The notes under the pieces were generated by a model that was not told the DNA's origin, did not search any database, and saw only the letters and a program-made list of their open reading frames with translations. The position numbers were made by a program, and so were the translations under genes. 64,000 nucleotides of DNA from contig NZ_JNJA01000011.1 in NCBI RefSeq assembly GCF_000702665.1, positions 62,001 through 126,000 on the forward strand. Direction: 5' to 3'. The DNA is from Solidesulfovibrio alcoholivorans DSM 5433. Its GTDB lineage: Bacteria; Desulfobacterota; Desulfovibrionia; Desulfovibrionales; Desulfovibrionaceae. Position 1 is the stretch's first letter. The number at the start of each line of letters is the position of its first letter. Positions 34,915-43,467 of this stretch are shown in pieces.

Positions 34915-35071
34915 GATGAATAGCTTCGTCCTCTTCGGGTTCCAGCCGTGCCCCGAGTCGGCGCAGGCGGGCTATGACTTCTTCAGTACTGAGCGTGCGG
35001 CCCGCCTCGATATCCTCGAGGCCCACCTGCACCGCTTGCCGAAACCAGATATCGTATGCGTCTTCTTCCAT
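34889..35071 (-). CDS. Small antitoxin-like protein (RelB/CopG-like)
   Basis: This 60-residue protein has the pattern FRQAVQVGLEDIEAGRTLSTEEVIARLRR, here the C-terminal dimer-helix and E-E-V linker seen in RelB/ParD-type antitoxins. It starts 3 bp after the HisF-like stop and overlaps AsnB by 26 bp, so it sits inside a coupled operon. No ParE/RelE-type toxin gene is beside it. It may be an orphan antitoxin or a small accessory protein of the glycan operon. Confidence 0.6.
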   Translation of the reverse strand: MEEDAYDIWFRQAVQVGLEDIEAGRTLSTEEVIARLRRLGARLEPEEDEAIHHVRHKRRV

Positions 35072-35074
35072 GCC

Positions 35075-35839
35075 TCACGCGCCCCGTATCTCCGCCAGTT
35101 CTTCCCTGGACGGATAGCTGATGAGCACGGCGCGGCGGCGGCCGTGGAAGACGAACAGGGCTCCGGCCGCGGCGGCGGACGCCTTGCCTTCGGTGAGCGC
35201 CAGACGCAGGTCCCCGGGGCTCCCCGCACCGCCCGCGGCGATGACCGGAATGTCCACGGCCTCGGCCACGGCGCGCGTGAGCGCCAGGTCGTAGCCGGCC
35301 ATTTTCCCGTCGCGGTCCACGCTGTGCACCATGATCTCCCCGGCCCCGGCCGCTTCCATGCGCCTGGCGGTCTCCACCGGGTCGCGCGAGACGCCCTTGG
35401 TCGCGCAGCGCGTGCAGACCTCGACCCCGCCGAGCAGGCGCTTTTTGACGTCGAGGCTCACCACCACGCTCTGGGAGCCGAAATTTTCCGCCAGTTCCGT
35501 GACGAGCGCCGGGTTTTCCAACGCGGCGGTGTTGAGGCAGACCTTTTCCGCGCCGGCCGAAAGGATGCGCCGCGCGTCCGCGAGGCTGCGGATGCCGCCG
35601 CCGACGCCGAAGGGCATGAGGCACTGGTCCGCCACCTTCTGCACCAGTTCCAGCGGCGGAATGCGGTTTTCGCGCGTGGCGTCGATGTCCAGGATGATGA
35701 GTTCGTCCACTTCCTTGGCGTCGAAAATCTTCACCGCGTTGATGGGGTCGCCCACGTAGCGGTGCTTCTTGAAACCCTCGCCCTTGACCAGCCCCCGGCC
35801 GGAAAGAAGCAGGATGGGGATGACGCGCGGCAGGAGCAT
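35075..35839 (-). CDS. HisF-like cyclase-subunit paralogue of sugar amidotransferase system
   Basis: This 254-residue TIM barrel starts at the ATG at 35839 (MLLPRVIPILLL). It aligns with HisF, but the N-terminal catalytic aspartate of true HisF (PCLDVKDG) is replaced (PILLLSGRG), while the second Asp (VVSLDVK) is kept. Such paralogues in LPS loci act with HisH-like and WbpG/PseA-like proteins to supply ammonia for acetamidino sugars, not for histidine. Its start overlaps the HisH-like stop by one base. Confidence 0.85.
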   Translation of the reverse strand: MLLPRVIPILLLSGRGLVKGEGFKKHRYVGDPINAVKIFDAKEVDELIILDIDATRENRIPPLELVQKVADQCLMPFGVGGGIRSLADARRILSAGAEKVCLNTAALENPALVTELAENFGSQSVVVSLDVKKRLLGGVEVCTRCATKGVSRDPVETARRMEAAGAGEIMVHSVDRDGKMAGYDLALTRAVAEAVDIPVIAAGGAGSPGDLRLALTEGKASAAAAGALFVFHGRRRAVLISYPSREELAEIRGA

Positions 35840-36459
35840 CAGGCGAGCCTCGCGAAGTTTTCCAGCATGGCCAGGCCATGATGGTGGCTTTTTTCGGGGT
35901 GGAACTGGGCGGCGTGGATGTTGCCGCGCTCCAGGGCGGCGGCGAAGGTCTGGCCGTAGGTGCAGGTCGCGGCGGCGTCGGCCGGGTCGGCCGGAAACAC
36001 GGCGTAGGAGTGGACGAAATAGTAGCGCAGGGCCGGGTCGATGCCGGAAAAGAGCACGGCGTCGGGGCGGCAAAGCGTGATCTCGTTCCAGCCGATGTGC
36101 GGGATGCGCAGCTTTTCCGCGGCCCCGGACATGTCCAGGCGTCGCGTCGCCCCGGGCACGAACCCGAGCCCCGGGCAGTCGCCTTCCTCGCTGTAGTCGG
36201 TGAGCAACTGCATGCCGAGGCAGATGCCGAGCAGCGGCGTCTTTTCGTCGAGCGTCTTGCGGCGCAGCACGTCGATCAGGCCGCGCTCCCTCAGGTTGCG
36301 CATGCCCGCGCCGAACGAGCCCACGCCCGGCAGCACCAGCTTGTCCGCCGTTTCGATGTCGGCCGGCCCTTCGCTGATGCGCGCCTCGATCTTGAGACGC
36401 GCGAATTTCATGAGCACCGAGCGCAGGTTGCCCAGGCCGTAATCGACGATGACTACCAT
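35839..36459 (-). CDS. HisH-like glutamine amidotransferase subunit
   Basis: This 206-residue class I glutaminase has LPGVGSFGAGM, the nucleophile elbow GICLGMQLL and the HxE motif FHPEKS, all intact. It would release ammonia from glutamine and pass it through the HisF-like barrel. It lies between the amidotransferase and the HisF-like gene, the order known from acetamidino-sugar clusters. No other his genes are in the window, which supports a glycan role. Confidence 0.88.
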   Translation of the reverse strand: MVVIVDYGLGNLRSVLMKFARLKIEARISEGPADIETADKLVLPGVGSFGAGMRNLRERGLIDVLRRKTLDEKTPLLGICLGMQLLTDYSEEGDCPGLGFVPGATRRLDMSGAAEKLRIPHIGWNEITLCRPDAVLFSGIDPALRYYFVHSYAVFPADPADAAATCTYGQTFAAALERGNIHAAQFHPEKSHHHGLAMLENFARLA

Positions 36460-36482
36460 TGAAATAGGTCCATACGTATTTT

Positions 36483-37619
36483 TTAATAGATATACTTATA
36501 GTACAGTATTTTCGGCACGATCCCCAGCTTGAAGCCCAGGTGGATGGGGCCGCGCAGGGCGCGCATGTAGGGATAGAGCGTGGGGTAGTCCTGAAACGAG
36601 CGCACGGGCGTGGCCATGATCGCGTCGAAGTCGGCCATGGTCAGGTCGAGCTTTTCCATGGTGTATTCGACGATGTCCATGTTGAGCGGGTAGGGCTCGT
36701 CGCGCAGGATGCGCAGCGCCTCCTCGCGCGTCATGCGGCCCGAGCGGATGCGCGCCGAAAAGGACAGCTTGCGCTTGTCGATGCCGAATTTTTTCGGCAG
36801 CAGAAAGGACTGGAAGAATTTCGTGTAGAGCGACTCGTGGTGGTGGCCGCCGTAGTCCTCCCAGCCGACTTCCCGGGCCAGCTCCTCGCCGGCCGCCTTC
36901 TTGTCGTAGTCGAAGTAGTTGAGGAAGGGCGACACCTGGATGCGGCGCAGCGCCATGTAATAGAAAAGCGCGGGCAGCGACAGCACCGGCACGCTGGTCT
37001 TCGCCGAGCCGGAAAAGCGCTTGTGCACGCTTTTGATGTACGTGCCCTCGAAATAGGTCCAGCTCTTGGGCACGATGCCTTCGGTGCGGAAGGAATGGCC
37101 GATGAGGATGTCGCGCACGCCCTCGGCCGCGGCCGCGCGGTGCAGCACGGCGTGGATGGCCATGTCCGTGGGGATCTCGGCGTCGGAAACCGAGGCCTTC
37201 AGGAAGGAGATCTGGAGCTTCTTGAAATCTTCCCAATCGAGCACGTGGGTGTACAGGTCCACGCCCAGACGGTTGGTGGCGTTTTCGATGTTGTGCACCG
37301 CGATTTCGGAGTTCCAGCCGTTGTCGCAATGCACGGCCAGGGGTTTTAGCCCCAGCCTGACGGCCTGGTAGAGCGTGTAGGTGGAATCCACCCCGCCGCT
37401 GACCCCGACCACGCAGTCGTAGTCCTTGCCCCGGCCCCGGGCCTTGATGCTCGAAACGAGCGCCGCGAGGCGTCGCGCGGCTTCCGGGCCGGAGGGGTAC
37501 TGCTTTTCCATCTCGTCGTGGATGCGGCAGAACTGGCAGACGCCTTCGTCGTCGAAGACGATCTCGGGAATGGTGGTGTCGTAGACGCAGCGGGAGCAGA
37601 TGCGAAGCTCTGAAGGCAT
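36483..37619 (-). CDS. N-acetyl sugar amidotransferase (WbpG/PseA type)
   Basis: This 378-residue protein starts at the ATG at 37619. It begins with two Cys pairs (ICSRC; CQFC), then the PP-loop VVGVSGGVDSTYT and CDNGWNSE, as in WbpG, PseA and related N-acetyl sugar amidotransferases. With HisH/HisF-like partners these convert an N-acetyl group to an acetamidino group. It is the first gene of the operon running to DUF354. It supports an acetamidino-bearing nonulosonate or hexose; the precise sugar is inferred. Confidence 0.9.
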   Translation of the reverse strand: MPSELRICSRCVYDTTIPEIVFDDEGVCQFCRIHDEMEKQYPSGPEAARRLAALVSSIKARGRGKDYDCVVGVSGGVDSTYTLYQAVRLGLKPLAVHCDNGWNSEIAVHNIENATNRLGVDLYTHVLDWEDFKKLQISFLKASVSDAEIPTDMAIHAVLHRAAAAEGVRDILIGHSFRTEGIVPKSWTYFEGTYIKSVHKRFSGSAKTSVPVLSLPALFYYMALRRIQVSPFLNYFDYDKKAAGEELAREVGWEDYGGHHHESLYTKFFQSFLLPKKFGIDKRKLSFSARIRSGRMTREEALRILRDEPYPLNMDIVEYTMEKLDLTMADFDAIMATPVRSFQDYPTLYPYMRALRGPIHLGFKLGIVPKILYYKYIY

Positions 37620-37819
37620 GGACCGTTCCTTGGAGGACGTGGCCGGCCTGCGCGAATTGCGGCGCGGCGTTCGAGGAAATAGCGTAGTGCCTGGGATTGC
37701 ACAAGGCCGGCGCGGGCGCGCCCGACTTCCTGCGGCGGCGGCGCCGGGAGCGCCGGGAAGGACCACGGTCCGGAAGCAAAGCGTCCTCCCGGCGTCGGGG
37801 AGGCGGCCCGGGCCCGCTT

Positions 37820-38899
37820 TCAGCGGACGCGGCCCGGGTGCTCCGCCAGCAACGTCTCCAGACTGTCGCCGAGCACGCCGGCGAACCAGACATGGCCCGC
37901 GCTCGAGAGGTGCGAGCGGTCCACGAACAGGTCCAGGCGCTCCCGGAAGGGCAGGGCGTCCAGGCGGCGGTTGGGGTCGCGTATGACGACGCCGGCCGCG
38001 TCGAGGCGTGCCTTCACGGCGCCCATCCGCTCGTAATAGCGCACGAAAATATCGTACCCCGCGGGTGAGGCGATGCCGATCTCGGGCAGCGCCCGCGCCA
38101 GGGTCTGCGGATCGATGCCGCGGGCGAAGGGGTGCGGCGAGACGTAGAAGAGCATGGGCGGCGCGCCCTTGAGCGCGGCCATGCGCTGGCAGCAGGACAC
38201 GATCTGGTCCGCCCAGGCCGGATTGTCCAGGTTTTCCGTGAGCACGCGCAGCTTCGCGTCCTGGCTCATGACGATGCGCCTGCGCCGCGCGAGCGCCAGG
38301 CAGGCGAGATGGCCGACGTGGCTGCGCCACAGGGCGCTTTCCAGGTCCGAACCGGGCAGCGCGTGGGTGAGGCGGTGCGAAAAGGGGTCGTCCAGGCGGG
38401 TCAGGCCGAGGGCGGCGTCGTAGAAGTCGTTGTGGGACAGCTGCACGACCACGGCGCGGGGGCGCAGTTCGGGGAGGTGCTTGGCGAGCAGGCGCAGGAA
38501 GTGGACGCTGCGCGCGCCGCCGAGGCCGGCGTTGACGCATTCCAGGTTCGGGAAGCGCCGCGCCAGCAGCCCGACGAAGGTGCGGGCGTTTTCCTGGTCC
38601 GTGGCCTCGGTGAAGCTGTCGCCCAGAAAAAGGACGCGTCCGCCGGGCGCGCCGGGATTGTGCCAGCGCAGGCCGTGCGCGCCGGTGTCGTAGTGGGTGA
38701 CGCCGGTCGATTTGGCGTTTTTCGGGGGCCGGGCGACGTGCTGGCGGAAATGCGCCGTGGCCTTGTAGCCCGTTTCCCGGTCGAAGGCGTAGGGCTGGCG
38801 GTACCGCCAGCGCGTGACCTTGTTTTTGCGCCAGCTGCGCCAGGCCAGGGCCAGTTCGGCCAGGAGCGCGCCGCAAAGCGCGGAAGCGACGAGCCACAT
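37820..38899 (-). CDS. SGNH/GDSL hydrolase-family protein
   Basis: This 359-residue protein starts at the ATG at 38899 behind GGAGGAAT. One N-terminal hydrophobic helix (residues 2-17) anchors it, followed by a periplasmic domain. Block I is FLGDSFTEA, block III LSHNDFYD and block V DRSHLSSAGH, giving the Ser, Asn and Asp/His of the SGNH triad. The family includes O-acetyl esterases and AlgX/DltD-like transferases of surface polymers. It stands alone. Confidence 0.8.
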   Translation of the reverse strand: MWLVASALCGALLAELALAWRSWRKNKVTRWRYRQPYAFDRETGYKATAHFRQHVARPPKNAKSTGVTHYDTGAHGLRWHNPGAPGGRVLFLGDSFTEATDQENARTFVGLLARRFPNLECVNAGLGGARSVHFLRLLAKHLPELRPRAVVVQLSHNDFYDAALGLTRLDDPFSHRLTHALPGSDLESALWRSHVGHLACLALARRRRIVMSQDAKLRVLTENLDNPAWADQIVSCCQRMAALKGAPPMLFYVSPHPFARGIDPQTLARALPEIGIASPAGYDIFVRYYERMGAVKARLDAAGVVIRDPNRRLDALPFRERLDLFVDRSHLSSAGHVWFAGVLGDSLETLLAEHPGRVR

Positions 38900-39094
38900 G
38901 GGATTCCTCCGTGGGCGACCCGCGCGGCAGCCGGCGCGGCCGGGTTTTTTGCCGTGGTAGAGGGAGGCGGCGGCGCAGGCAAGCGCTATTTGCCGCGGAA
39001 GGGGCGGCCTTGCCCACGGCGCGGCCAGGGGATATCCGGGCGGAAGGCCAGTCCGCGCGAGGAAGGGCCATTCCGGGAGGCAACCGCAACGCCC

Positions 39095-39523
39095 ATGCGC
39101 ATCCTTTTTTCCGACCGAGCCCGCTTTGCCAAGCTCGTTGCCGCGCTGCTCCTGCTCGCCGGGCTCGGGGCCTATGCGGCCGCGTCCGACCACTGGCGCT
39201 GCGCGAGCCCGGGCGACTGCCTGGCCCATCCCGGGCGTTGCGACGGCCGGACCCTGGTCGCCGGCCCGGCGCGTGTCACGGCCGTTTCCCCGGACGCCTT
39301 CACGGCGGGCTCCGGCGGCGGCGTGCGCTTTTCGGGCGCGTTCCCGGAGCTTGCCCCGGGCAAGTACGCCGACATCGAGGCCGTCTTCCACGCCCCGGAC
39401 CGTTTCGAGGCCGTGGCCGTGCACGTGTATCTGGAGCGGCGCGTCAAAGTCTGGGGTTCGCTGGCGGCGGCGCTGCTCGTTGCCGCGCTCGTTTTCCGGG
39501 TCTGGCGGCGCGGGGGGTTTTGA
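39095..39523 (+). CDS. Small membrane protein, unknown
   Basis: This 142-residue protein starts at the ATG at 39095. It has an N-terminal hydrophobic segment (about 11-28), a small beta-rich middle with two cysteines (CASPGDC) and a second helix near the C-terminus (about 117-135). No family is recognised. The stop is 2 bp before the next GTG start, so the two are probably co-transcribed. Confidence 0.55.
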   Translation: MRILFSDRARFAKLVAALLLLAGLGAYAAASDHWRCASPGDCLAHPGRCDGRTLVAGPARVTAVSPDAFTAGSGGGVRFSGAFPELAPGKYADIEAVFHAPDRFEAVAVHVYLERRVKVWGSLAAALLVAALVFRVWRRGGF

Positions 39524-39525
39524 GA

Positions 39526-40023
39526 GTGCCGGATCTTTTCACCCATTTGTGCGCCACGCATCTGGCGCGGCGCGGCATCGAGGCGCGGCGTGGCAGGGAT
39601 CTGCCCGAGGCGGATGCGGCGCTTTTCTACCTGGGCGGCTGCCTGCCGGACTTCGTTTCGCGCGCGCCGGGGGTGCTTGCGTCCTCGCCCTGGGCGCACC
39701 ACGTGCTGCTGGCCCTGCACCAGCCCGTGCCGGTGCTGCTCGTCGCGTATTTCCTGGCGATGCTCTTGCCCGAGGCGCGGCGGCGGGGGTATTTCGCCTG
39801 GCTGGTCGCGGGCGCGGCGCTGCACTACGCCCTGGATTTCCTGCAACGCGACCTGGGCGACGCGGGCGAGTTCTGGCTGTTCCCGTTTTCCTGGAAGACG
39901 CTGCAACTGGGGCTTTTCTGGCCGGACCAGGCCGTTGTCGCCATCGCGCCGCTTTTGGCATGCATCGCGCTGGTGGAGTGGCGGCGGCGCGCGCGTCAGT
40001 CGCACCGCCTGAGGTACTGGTAG
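39526..40023 (+). CDS. Predicted membrane-bound metal-dependent hydrolase (DUF457/YdjM-like)
   Basis: This 165-residue protein starts at the GTG at 39526. It has PDLFTHLCATHLA, FYLGGCLPDF, a WAHHVLLALH histidine pair and ALHYALDFLQRDLG, the His/Asp pattern of YdjM/DUF457 membrane proteins, plus two to three hydrophobic segments. Function of the family is poorly known. Its end overlaps the convergent resolvase by 28 bp. Confidence 0.6.
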   Translation: MPDLFTHLCATHLARRGIEARRGRDLPEADAALFYLGGCLPDFVSRAPGVLASSPWAHHVLLALHQPVPVLLVAYFLAMLLPEARRRGYFAWLVAGAALHYALDFLQRDLGDAGEFWLFPFSWKTLQLGLFWPDQAVVAIAPLLACIALVEWRRRARQSHRLRYW

Positions 40024-40556
40024 AGCGTCTCGCGGCTGATGCCGAATTCGCGGGCCAGCGCCGCCTTTTTCTCGCCGGCCGCGGCGCGGGCGCGCAACTC
40101 GGCCGCGCGCGGCGGCGAAAGCGCCTTGGCCCGGCCCCGGTAGACGCCGCGTCGCTTGGCCAGCTCGATGCCCTCGCGCTGCCGCTCCCGGATCAGCGCC
40201 CGCTCGAACTCGGCGAACGCGCCCATCACCGAGAGCATCAGGTTGGCCATGGGCGAGTCCTCGTCGGTGAACGTCAGCCCTTCCTTCACGAATTCGATGC
40301 GCGCGCCGCGGCGCGTGAGGTCCTGCACCAGCCGGCGCAGGTCGTCGAGGTTGCGCGCCAGGCGGTCCATGCTGTGCACGACCACGGTGTCGCCCTCGCG
40401 GGCGAAGGCGAGCAGGGCTTCGAGTTGCGGCCGTCTGGCGTCCCGGCCCGAGGCGGCGTCGACGAAGAGCCGGTCCACGGGAACGTGCTCGAGCTGCCGG
40501 GCGGGGTTCTGGTCCAGGCTGCTGACGCGGACGTAGCCGATGCGTTGTCCCTGCAT
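39996..40556 (-). CDS. Serine recombinase, resolvase/invertase family
   Basis: This 186-residue protein starts at the ATG at 40556 (MQGQRIGYVRVS). The catalytic Ser is in YVRVSS, followed by AREGDTVVVHSMDRLARN and FAEFERALIRERQREGI. A C-terminal helix-turn-helix (KAALAREFGISRETLYQYL) completes it. This is the length and plan of Tn3-type resolvases and DNA invertases. A piece of Tn3 transposase lies 180 bp away, so it is probably the resolvase of a decayed Tn3-family element. Confidence 0.88.
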   Translation of the reverse strand: MQGQRIGYVRVSSLDQNPARQLEHVPVDRLFVDAASGRDARRPQLEALLAFAREGDTVVVHSMDRLARNLDDLRRLVQDLTRRGARIEFVKEGLTFTDEDSPMANLMLSVMGAFAEFERALIRERQREGIELAKRRGVYRGRAKALSPPRAAELRARAAAGEKKAALAREFGISRETLYQYLRRCD

Positions 40557-40589
40557 GGGGTCTCCCTGGCGCAAAGTGTCAGGAAAGAG

Positions 40590-40686
40590 CCTATGACCAT
40601 AGGCAACGACTGTCAAGAAAAACGATACTGGACGTTATCCTGACGGTATTTCCGGTGTCGGACTGACGTTAGGTTGGAGTATACTC
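40590..40686. promoter_or_regulatory. Candidate resolution site with two palindromes
   Basis: A perfect inverted repeat CCTATG-AC-CATAGG lies at 40590-40603 and GAGTATACTC at 40677-40686. A further dispersed pair, TGTCAGGA (40577) and TCCTGACG (40638), flanks the first. Their place just upstream of the resolvase gene is where a res site and promoter would be. No -35/-10 is clear. Confidence 0.35.
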
Positions 40687-40736
40687 TAACATGACGAAAG
40701 TATGTTGGGGATTGCTGAAGCCAACACAGATGATTT

Positions 40737-41021
40737 ATGTTCCTGCCTAGGCGAAATCCGCGACCGCAATTTCGAACCGCAGCGCTCCGGGCCAGTGGCC
40801 TCAACCGAGTGACGGTAGCCATCGTGTTGTGGAACATGATCTATCTCGAGGAGGCATTCACGCCTTACGCGGTCACGGCCAGACGATTTCCGCTACCCCA
40901 TGGGGCGCACTTGCCGGCTTGGTTTGAGGATTATAACGAAGAACACCCGCACAAGGGCCTACCGATGCGCTCGCCACGCGAGTTTGTCCGTTCAATTGAA
41001 AACGCGGCCCGTCCGGTTTAG
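40737..41021 (+). pseudogene. Tn3 transposase C-terminal scrap joined to IS3 transposase C-terminal scrap
   Basis: This 94-residue open frame is a chimera. Residues 1-45 (FRTAALRASGLN, AIVLWNMIYLEEA) match the C-terminus of Tn3-family TnpA. Residues 60-90 (WFEDYNEEHPHKGL, SPREFV) match the last part of an IS3-family DDE transposase. Neither is functional. The junction marks an old insertion or deletion. Confidence 0.6.
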
Positions 41022-41113
41022 CGGGGGCAACTCCATATTACGGCATGGAAACGAGGCGTATTTTTGGAACGTGCGTAGAATCTCTGTTCCTGCAACATCA
41101 AGGAGCCATTCCA

Positions 41114-42811
41114 ATGAAAAATCATGTTCATTCCCAAAATCTGCTCGTCCATTTCCTGCGGGGGGAAGAAATCAAAGCCTGTTCTCTCGCCTATCAGTCC
41201 CTCGTCCTCAATAACAGACAGCTTTGCGAGCTGGAACTCCTGCTTTCCAGGGCTTTCTATCCCTTAAACGGTTACCTGGGGCGCGAAGACTACGAGAGTG
41301 TCCTGTCCTCCATGCGCCTGGCCGACGGCACGCTCTGGCCTATGCCCGTCAGCCTCGACGTACCGGAGTCCTTGGCCCAGAAAATCGCCCCAGGCGACAA
41401 GCTGGCTCTTCGCGATGTTGAGGGCTTCATGCTGGCAGTCCTGACCGTCGGCGATGTCTGGCAGGCGGACAACCTCCAGGAGGCCCGAGCCATTTTCGGC
41501 GTTGAATCCCCCGAAGCTCATCCCGACGCCATGGAGTATGTGCGCAGCAGAACCGAATACCGGCTGGCCGGTACCCTCGAAGGGCTGGCCCTGCCCAGCC
41601 ACTGCGATTACGCTGAAGCGCGCCGTTCGCCGGCCGCGGTCCAGCATTTCTTCCAGCAACGGGGCTGGCGCAAGATCCTCGGGCACCAGAGCCAGGGCCT
41701 GCTCCACTGTGCCCACAAAGCCATGCTCCTGGAAGCCGCTAGATCGGTGGGCGGCAATATACTGCTGCAATCAGTCGTGGACGATGCGCTGGCTGGCGGC
41801 ATTGCGCATTTCGCCACAGTCCGCTGCGCCCAGCGCTTTGCCGAAACTTTTCCCGCCAACATGCTGCAGTTGAACCTGCTGCCCCGGTTTGGCGTCAACG
41901 CCGGCCCACGCCAGGCTCTCTTCGAAGCGCTCGTCCACAAGAACTACGGCTGCACCCATTACCTCGTCACTCCGGATCATGCCGATCCCCTGGCCCCGAC
42001 CGCAGAATCCCGCTTCTACCCTTTAGGCGAAGCCCAACGCTTGGTGGAAAGCCTGGCCGATGAGACCGGCATCGCCATGGTGCCACTCACACCCATGACC
42101 TATGTCGAGGAAAAGGCCCAGTACATCGCGGCTAGGGATGTGACCGCCGATATGACCGTTAAGGACATCAACGCGCATGAGTTCAAACGCCGGCTGGAAT
42201 ACAACCTGGATATCCCGGAGTGGTACGCCTTCCCTACGGTGGTGGAGGAGTTGCGCAAATCGTTCCCGCCGCGCAACAAGCAGGGATTCGTCATTTTCAT
42301 GACTGGACTTTCCGGAGCGGGCAAGTCCACCTTGGCCAAACTGCTCTACGTCAAGTTCATGGAACTGCGCACGCGGCCGGTAACTCTGCTCGACGGCGAC
42401 ATCGTGCGGCGGCATCTGTCCAGCGAACTGACCTTTTCCAAGGCCCACCGCGACCTCAACATTCGTCGCATCGGTTTCGTGGCCAGCGAGATCGCCAAGA
42501 ACGGTGGCATCGCCATTTGCGCGCCCATCGCGCCATACGCCGCATCGCGCCGCTATGTTCGCGAGATGGTGAGCCTCTACGGCGGATTCATGGAAATCTA
42601 CGTGGCCGCGCCTCTGGAAGTTTGCGAGCAGCGCGATCGCAAGGGCCTTTACGCCAAGGCTCGTGCCGGCATCATTCAGGGGGTCACCGGCGTCGACGAT
42701 CCTTATGAAATCCCCGAGCACCCTGAGCTCGCCCTCCACACGGATAGGATAAGCCCTGACGAAGGCGCACAGGAAGTGCTACTCTACCTGGAACAACAGG
42801 ATTATTTGTAA
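41114..42811 (+). CDS. Fused ATP sulfurylase-like / APS kinase (Sat-CysC)
   Basis: This 565-residue protein starts at the ATG at 41114, behind AAGGAG; an upstream ATG at 41045 lacks a site. Residues 1-385 are ATP-sulfurylase-like, but the catalytic QxRNPxHxxH is QSQGLLHCAH, losing the Arg and Asn, and GRDHAG is PDHADP. Residues about 390-565 are an intact APS kinase: GLSGAGKST near 398, DGDIVRRHLS, FSKAHRDLNIRRI. The kinase should phosphorylate APS to PAPS, the sulfate donor. The sulfurylase half is probably inactive or altered. A sulfotransferase lies at 57447. Confidence 0.88.
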   Translation: MKNHVHSQNLLVHFLRGEEIKACSLAYQSLVLNNRQLCELELLLSRAFYPLNGYLGREDYESVLSSMRLADGTLWPMPVSLDVPESLAQKIAPGDKLALRDVEGFMLAVLTVGDVWQADNLQEARAIFGVESPEAHPDAMEYVRSRTEYRLAGTLEGLALPSHCDYAEARRSPAAVQHFFQQRGWRKILGHQSQGLLHCAHKAMLLEAARSVGGNILLQSVVDDALAGGIAHFATVRCAQRFAETFPANMLQLNLLPRFGVNAGPRQALFEALVHKNYGCTHYLVTPDHADPLAPTAESRFYPLGEAQRLVESLADETGIAMVPLTPMTYVEEKAQYIAARDVTADMTVKDINAHEFKRRLEYNLDIPEWYAFPTVVEELRKSFPPRNKQGFVIFMTGLSGAGKSTLAKLLYVKFMELRTRPVTLLDGDIVRRHLSSELTFSKAHRDLNIRRIGFVASEIAKNGGIAICAPIAPYAASRRYVREMVSLYGGFMEIYVAAPLEVCEQRDRKGLYAKARAGIIQGVTGVDDPYEIPEHPELALHTDRISPDEGAQEVLLYLEQQDYL

Positions 42812-43467
42812 TAGAGGGCTTTCCGAGTTTGATCCTTCCGACTTTTCCGTTGGGAGGTGACCGGATATGGTCCGCCCCGGAGGGCGAGCATGAAGGATAC
42901 GGCCCCGTATTCTCGGATTCTGGGGTGGATTGTCCCGTGGTTTGTTGCCGGCGTCGAAGGGGATATCGGTTTTCATGGAGCAACAGGGGTACACCATGGA
43001 ACCGGACAAGGCGTTGCGCCTTTGGCAAAAAGCCGGATTGCAGGTGCTTTGAAAGCGTAAGCGGTCCATGGGCCCATCTTGTGAGGGCGGCTGGCGGTGA
43101 CCTGCTCAATGCCATGGCCTTCGATCTGAAAAAGGCCGTCCTCAAAGGGGGGGCTGAGGAGAATTGCATCCGTTGGCTGGCAAACGCCGCCAACGGGGCG
43201 AAGAACTTCTGGCACTGAAGAAAAAGCGGCCACAATTTGCGCCTCGTGTCCCGAGAAACGAGGCCAGCAGCAAGGGGCGAGGATTACGCAGCAGTCTCGA
43301 AATCACGTATGCCCTGTTGTCGGAGAATTTGAATCTCCATTCACCGTTTCCTCGTAAGCATGGGCCTGAACCTGACGGAGCAGATCACGTTGCAGGAAGG
43401 GTCGGTCAACTCTCAATTGCGAGTCCGGGTCAGTTTGCCACGGCCGTTCACAAGGCCAGGGGCTTTG
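42812..43467. other. Gene-free region with insertion-sequence debris
   Basis: The only recognisable piece is the IS3-type fragment at 42974-43064. The stretch 43073-43218 reads openly in the plus direction (GGDLLNAMAFDLKKAV) and looks like the end of some protein, perhaps another transposase, but I cannot name it. The remaining 250 bp show nothing clear. Confidence 0.4.
42974..43064 (+). mobile_element. IS3-family orfB fragment
   Basis: The translation includes MEQ-G-TMEPDKALRLWQKAGLQV, here shortened, which aligns with the N-terminus of the IS3-type orfB at 49600-49730 on the other strand (MEQLGHAMGPDKALRLWQ). The DNA is about 80% alike by eye, so it is a related but separate copy. It ends in a stop and frameshift. 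Confidence 0.6.

Noticed and set aside
34889..35071. Complete toxin-antitoxin pair
   Set aside because: Only an antitoxin-like frame is present; the neighbours are AsnB and a HisF-like protein.
35075..36459. Histidine biosynthesis operon
   Set aside because: Only hisH/hisF-like genes occur, beside a sugar amidotransferase, and the HisF-like protein lacks a catalytic aspartate.
38911..40643. Very long overlapping open frames in several phases around the SGNH and small membrane genes
   Set aside because: They are GC-rich shadow frames with no ribosome sites, and Arg/Pro/Ala-rich translations that match no family.
43073..43218. Possible IS5-type transposase end
   Set aside because: The translation is suggestive (GGDLLNAM) but too short and diverged to name.
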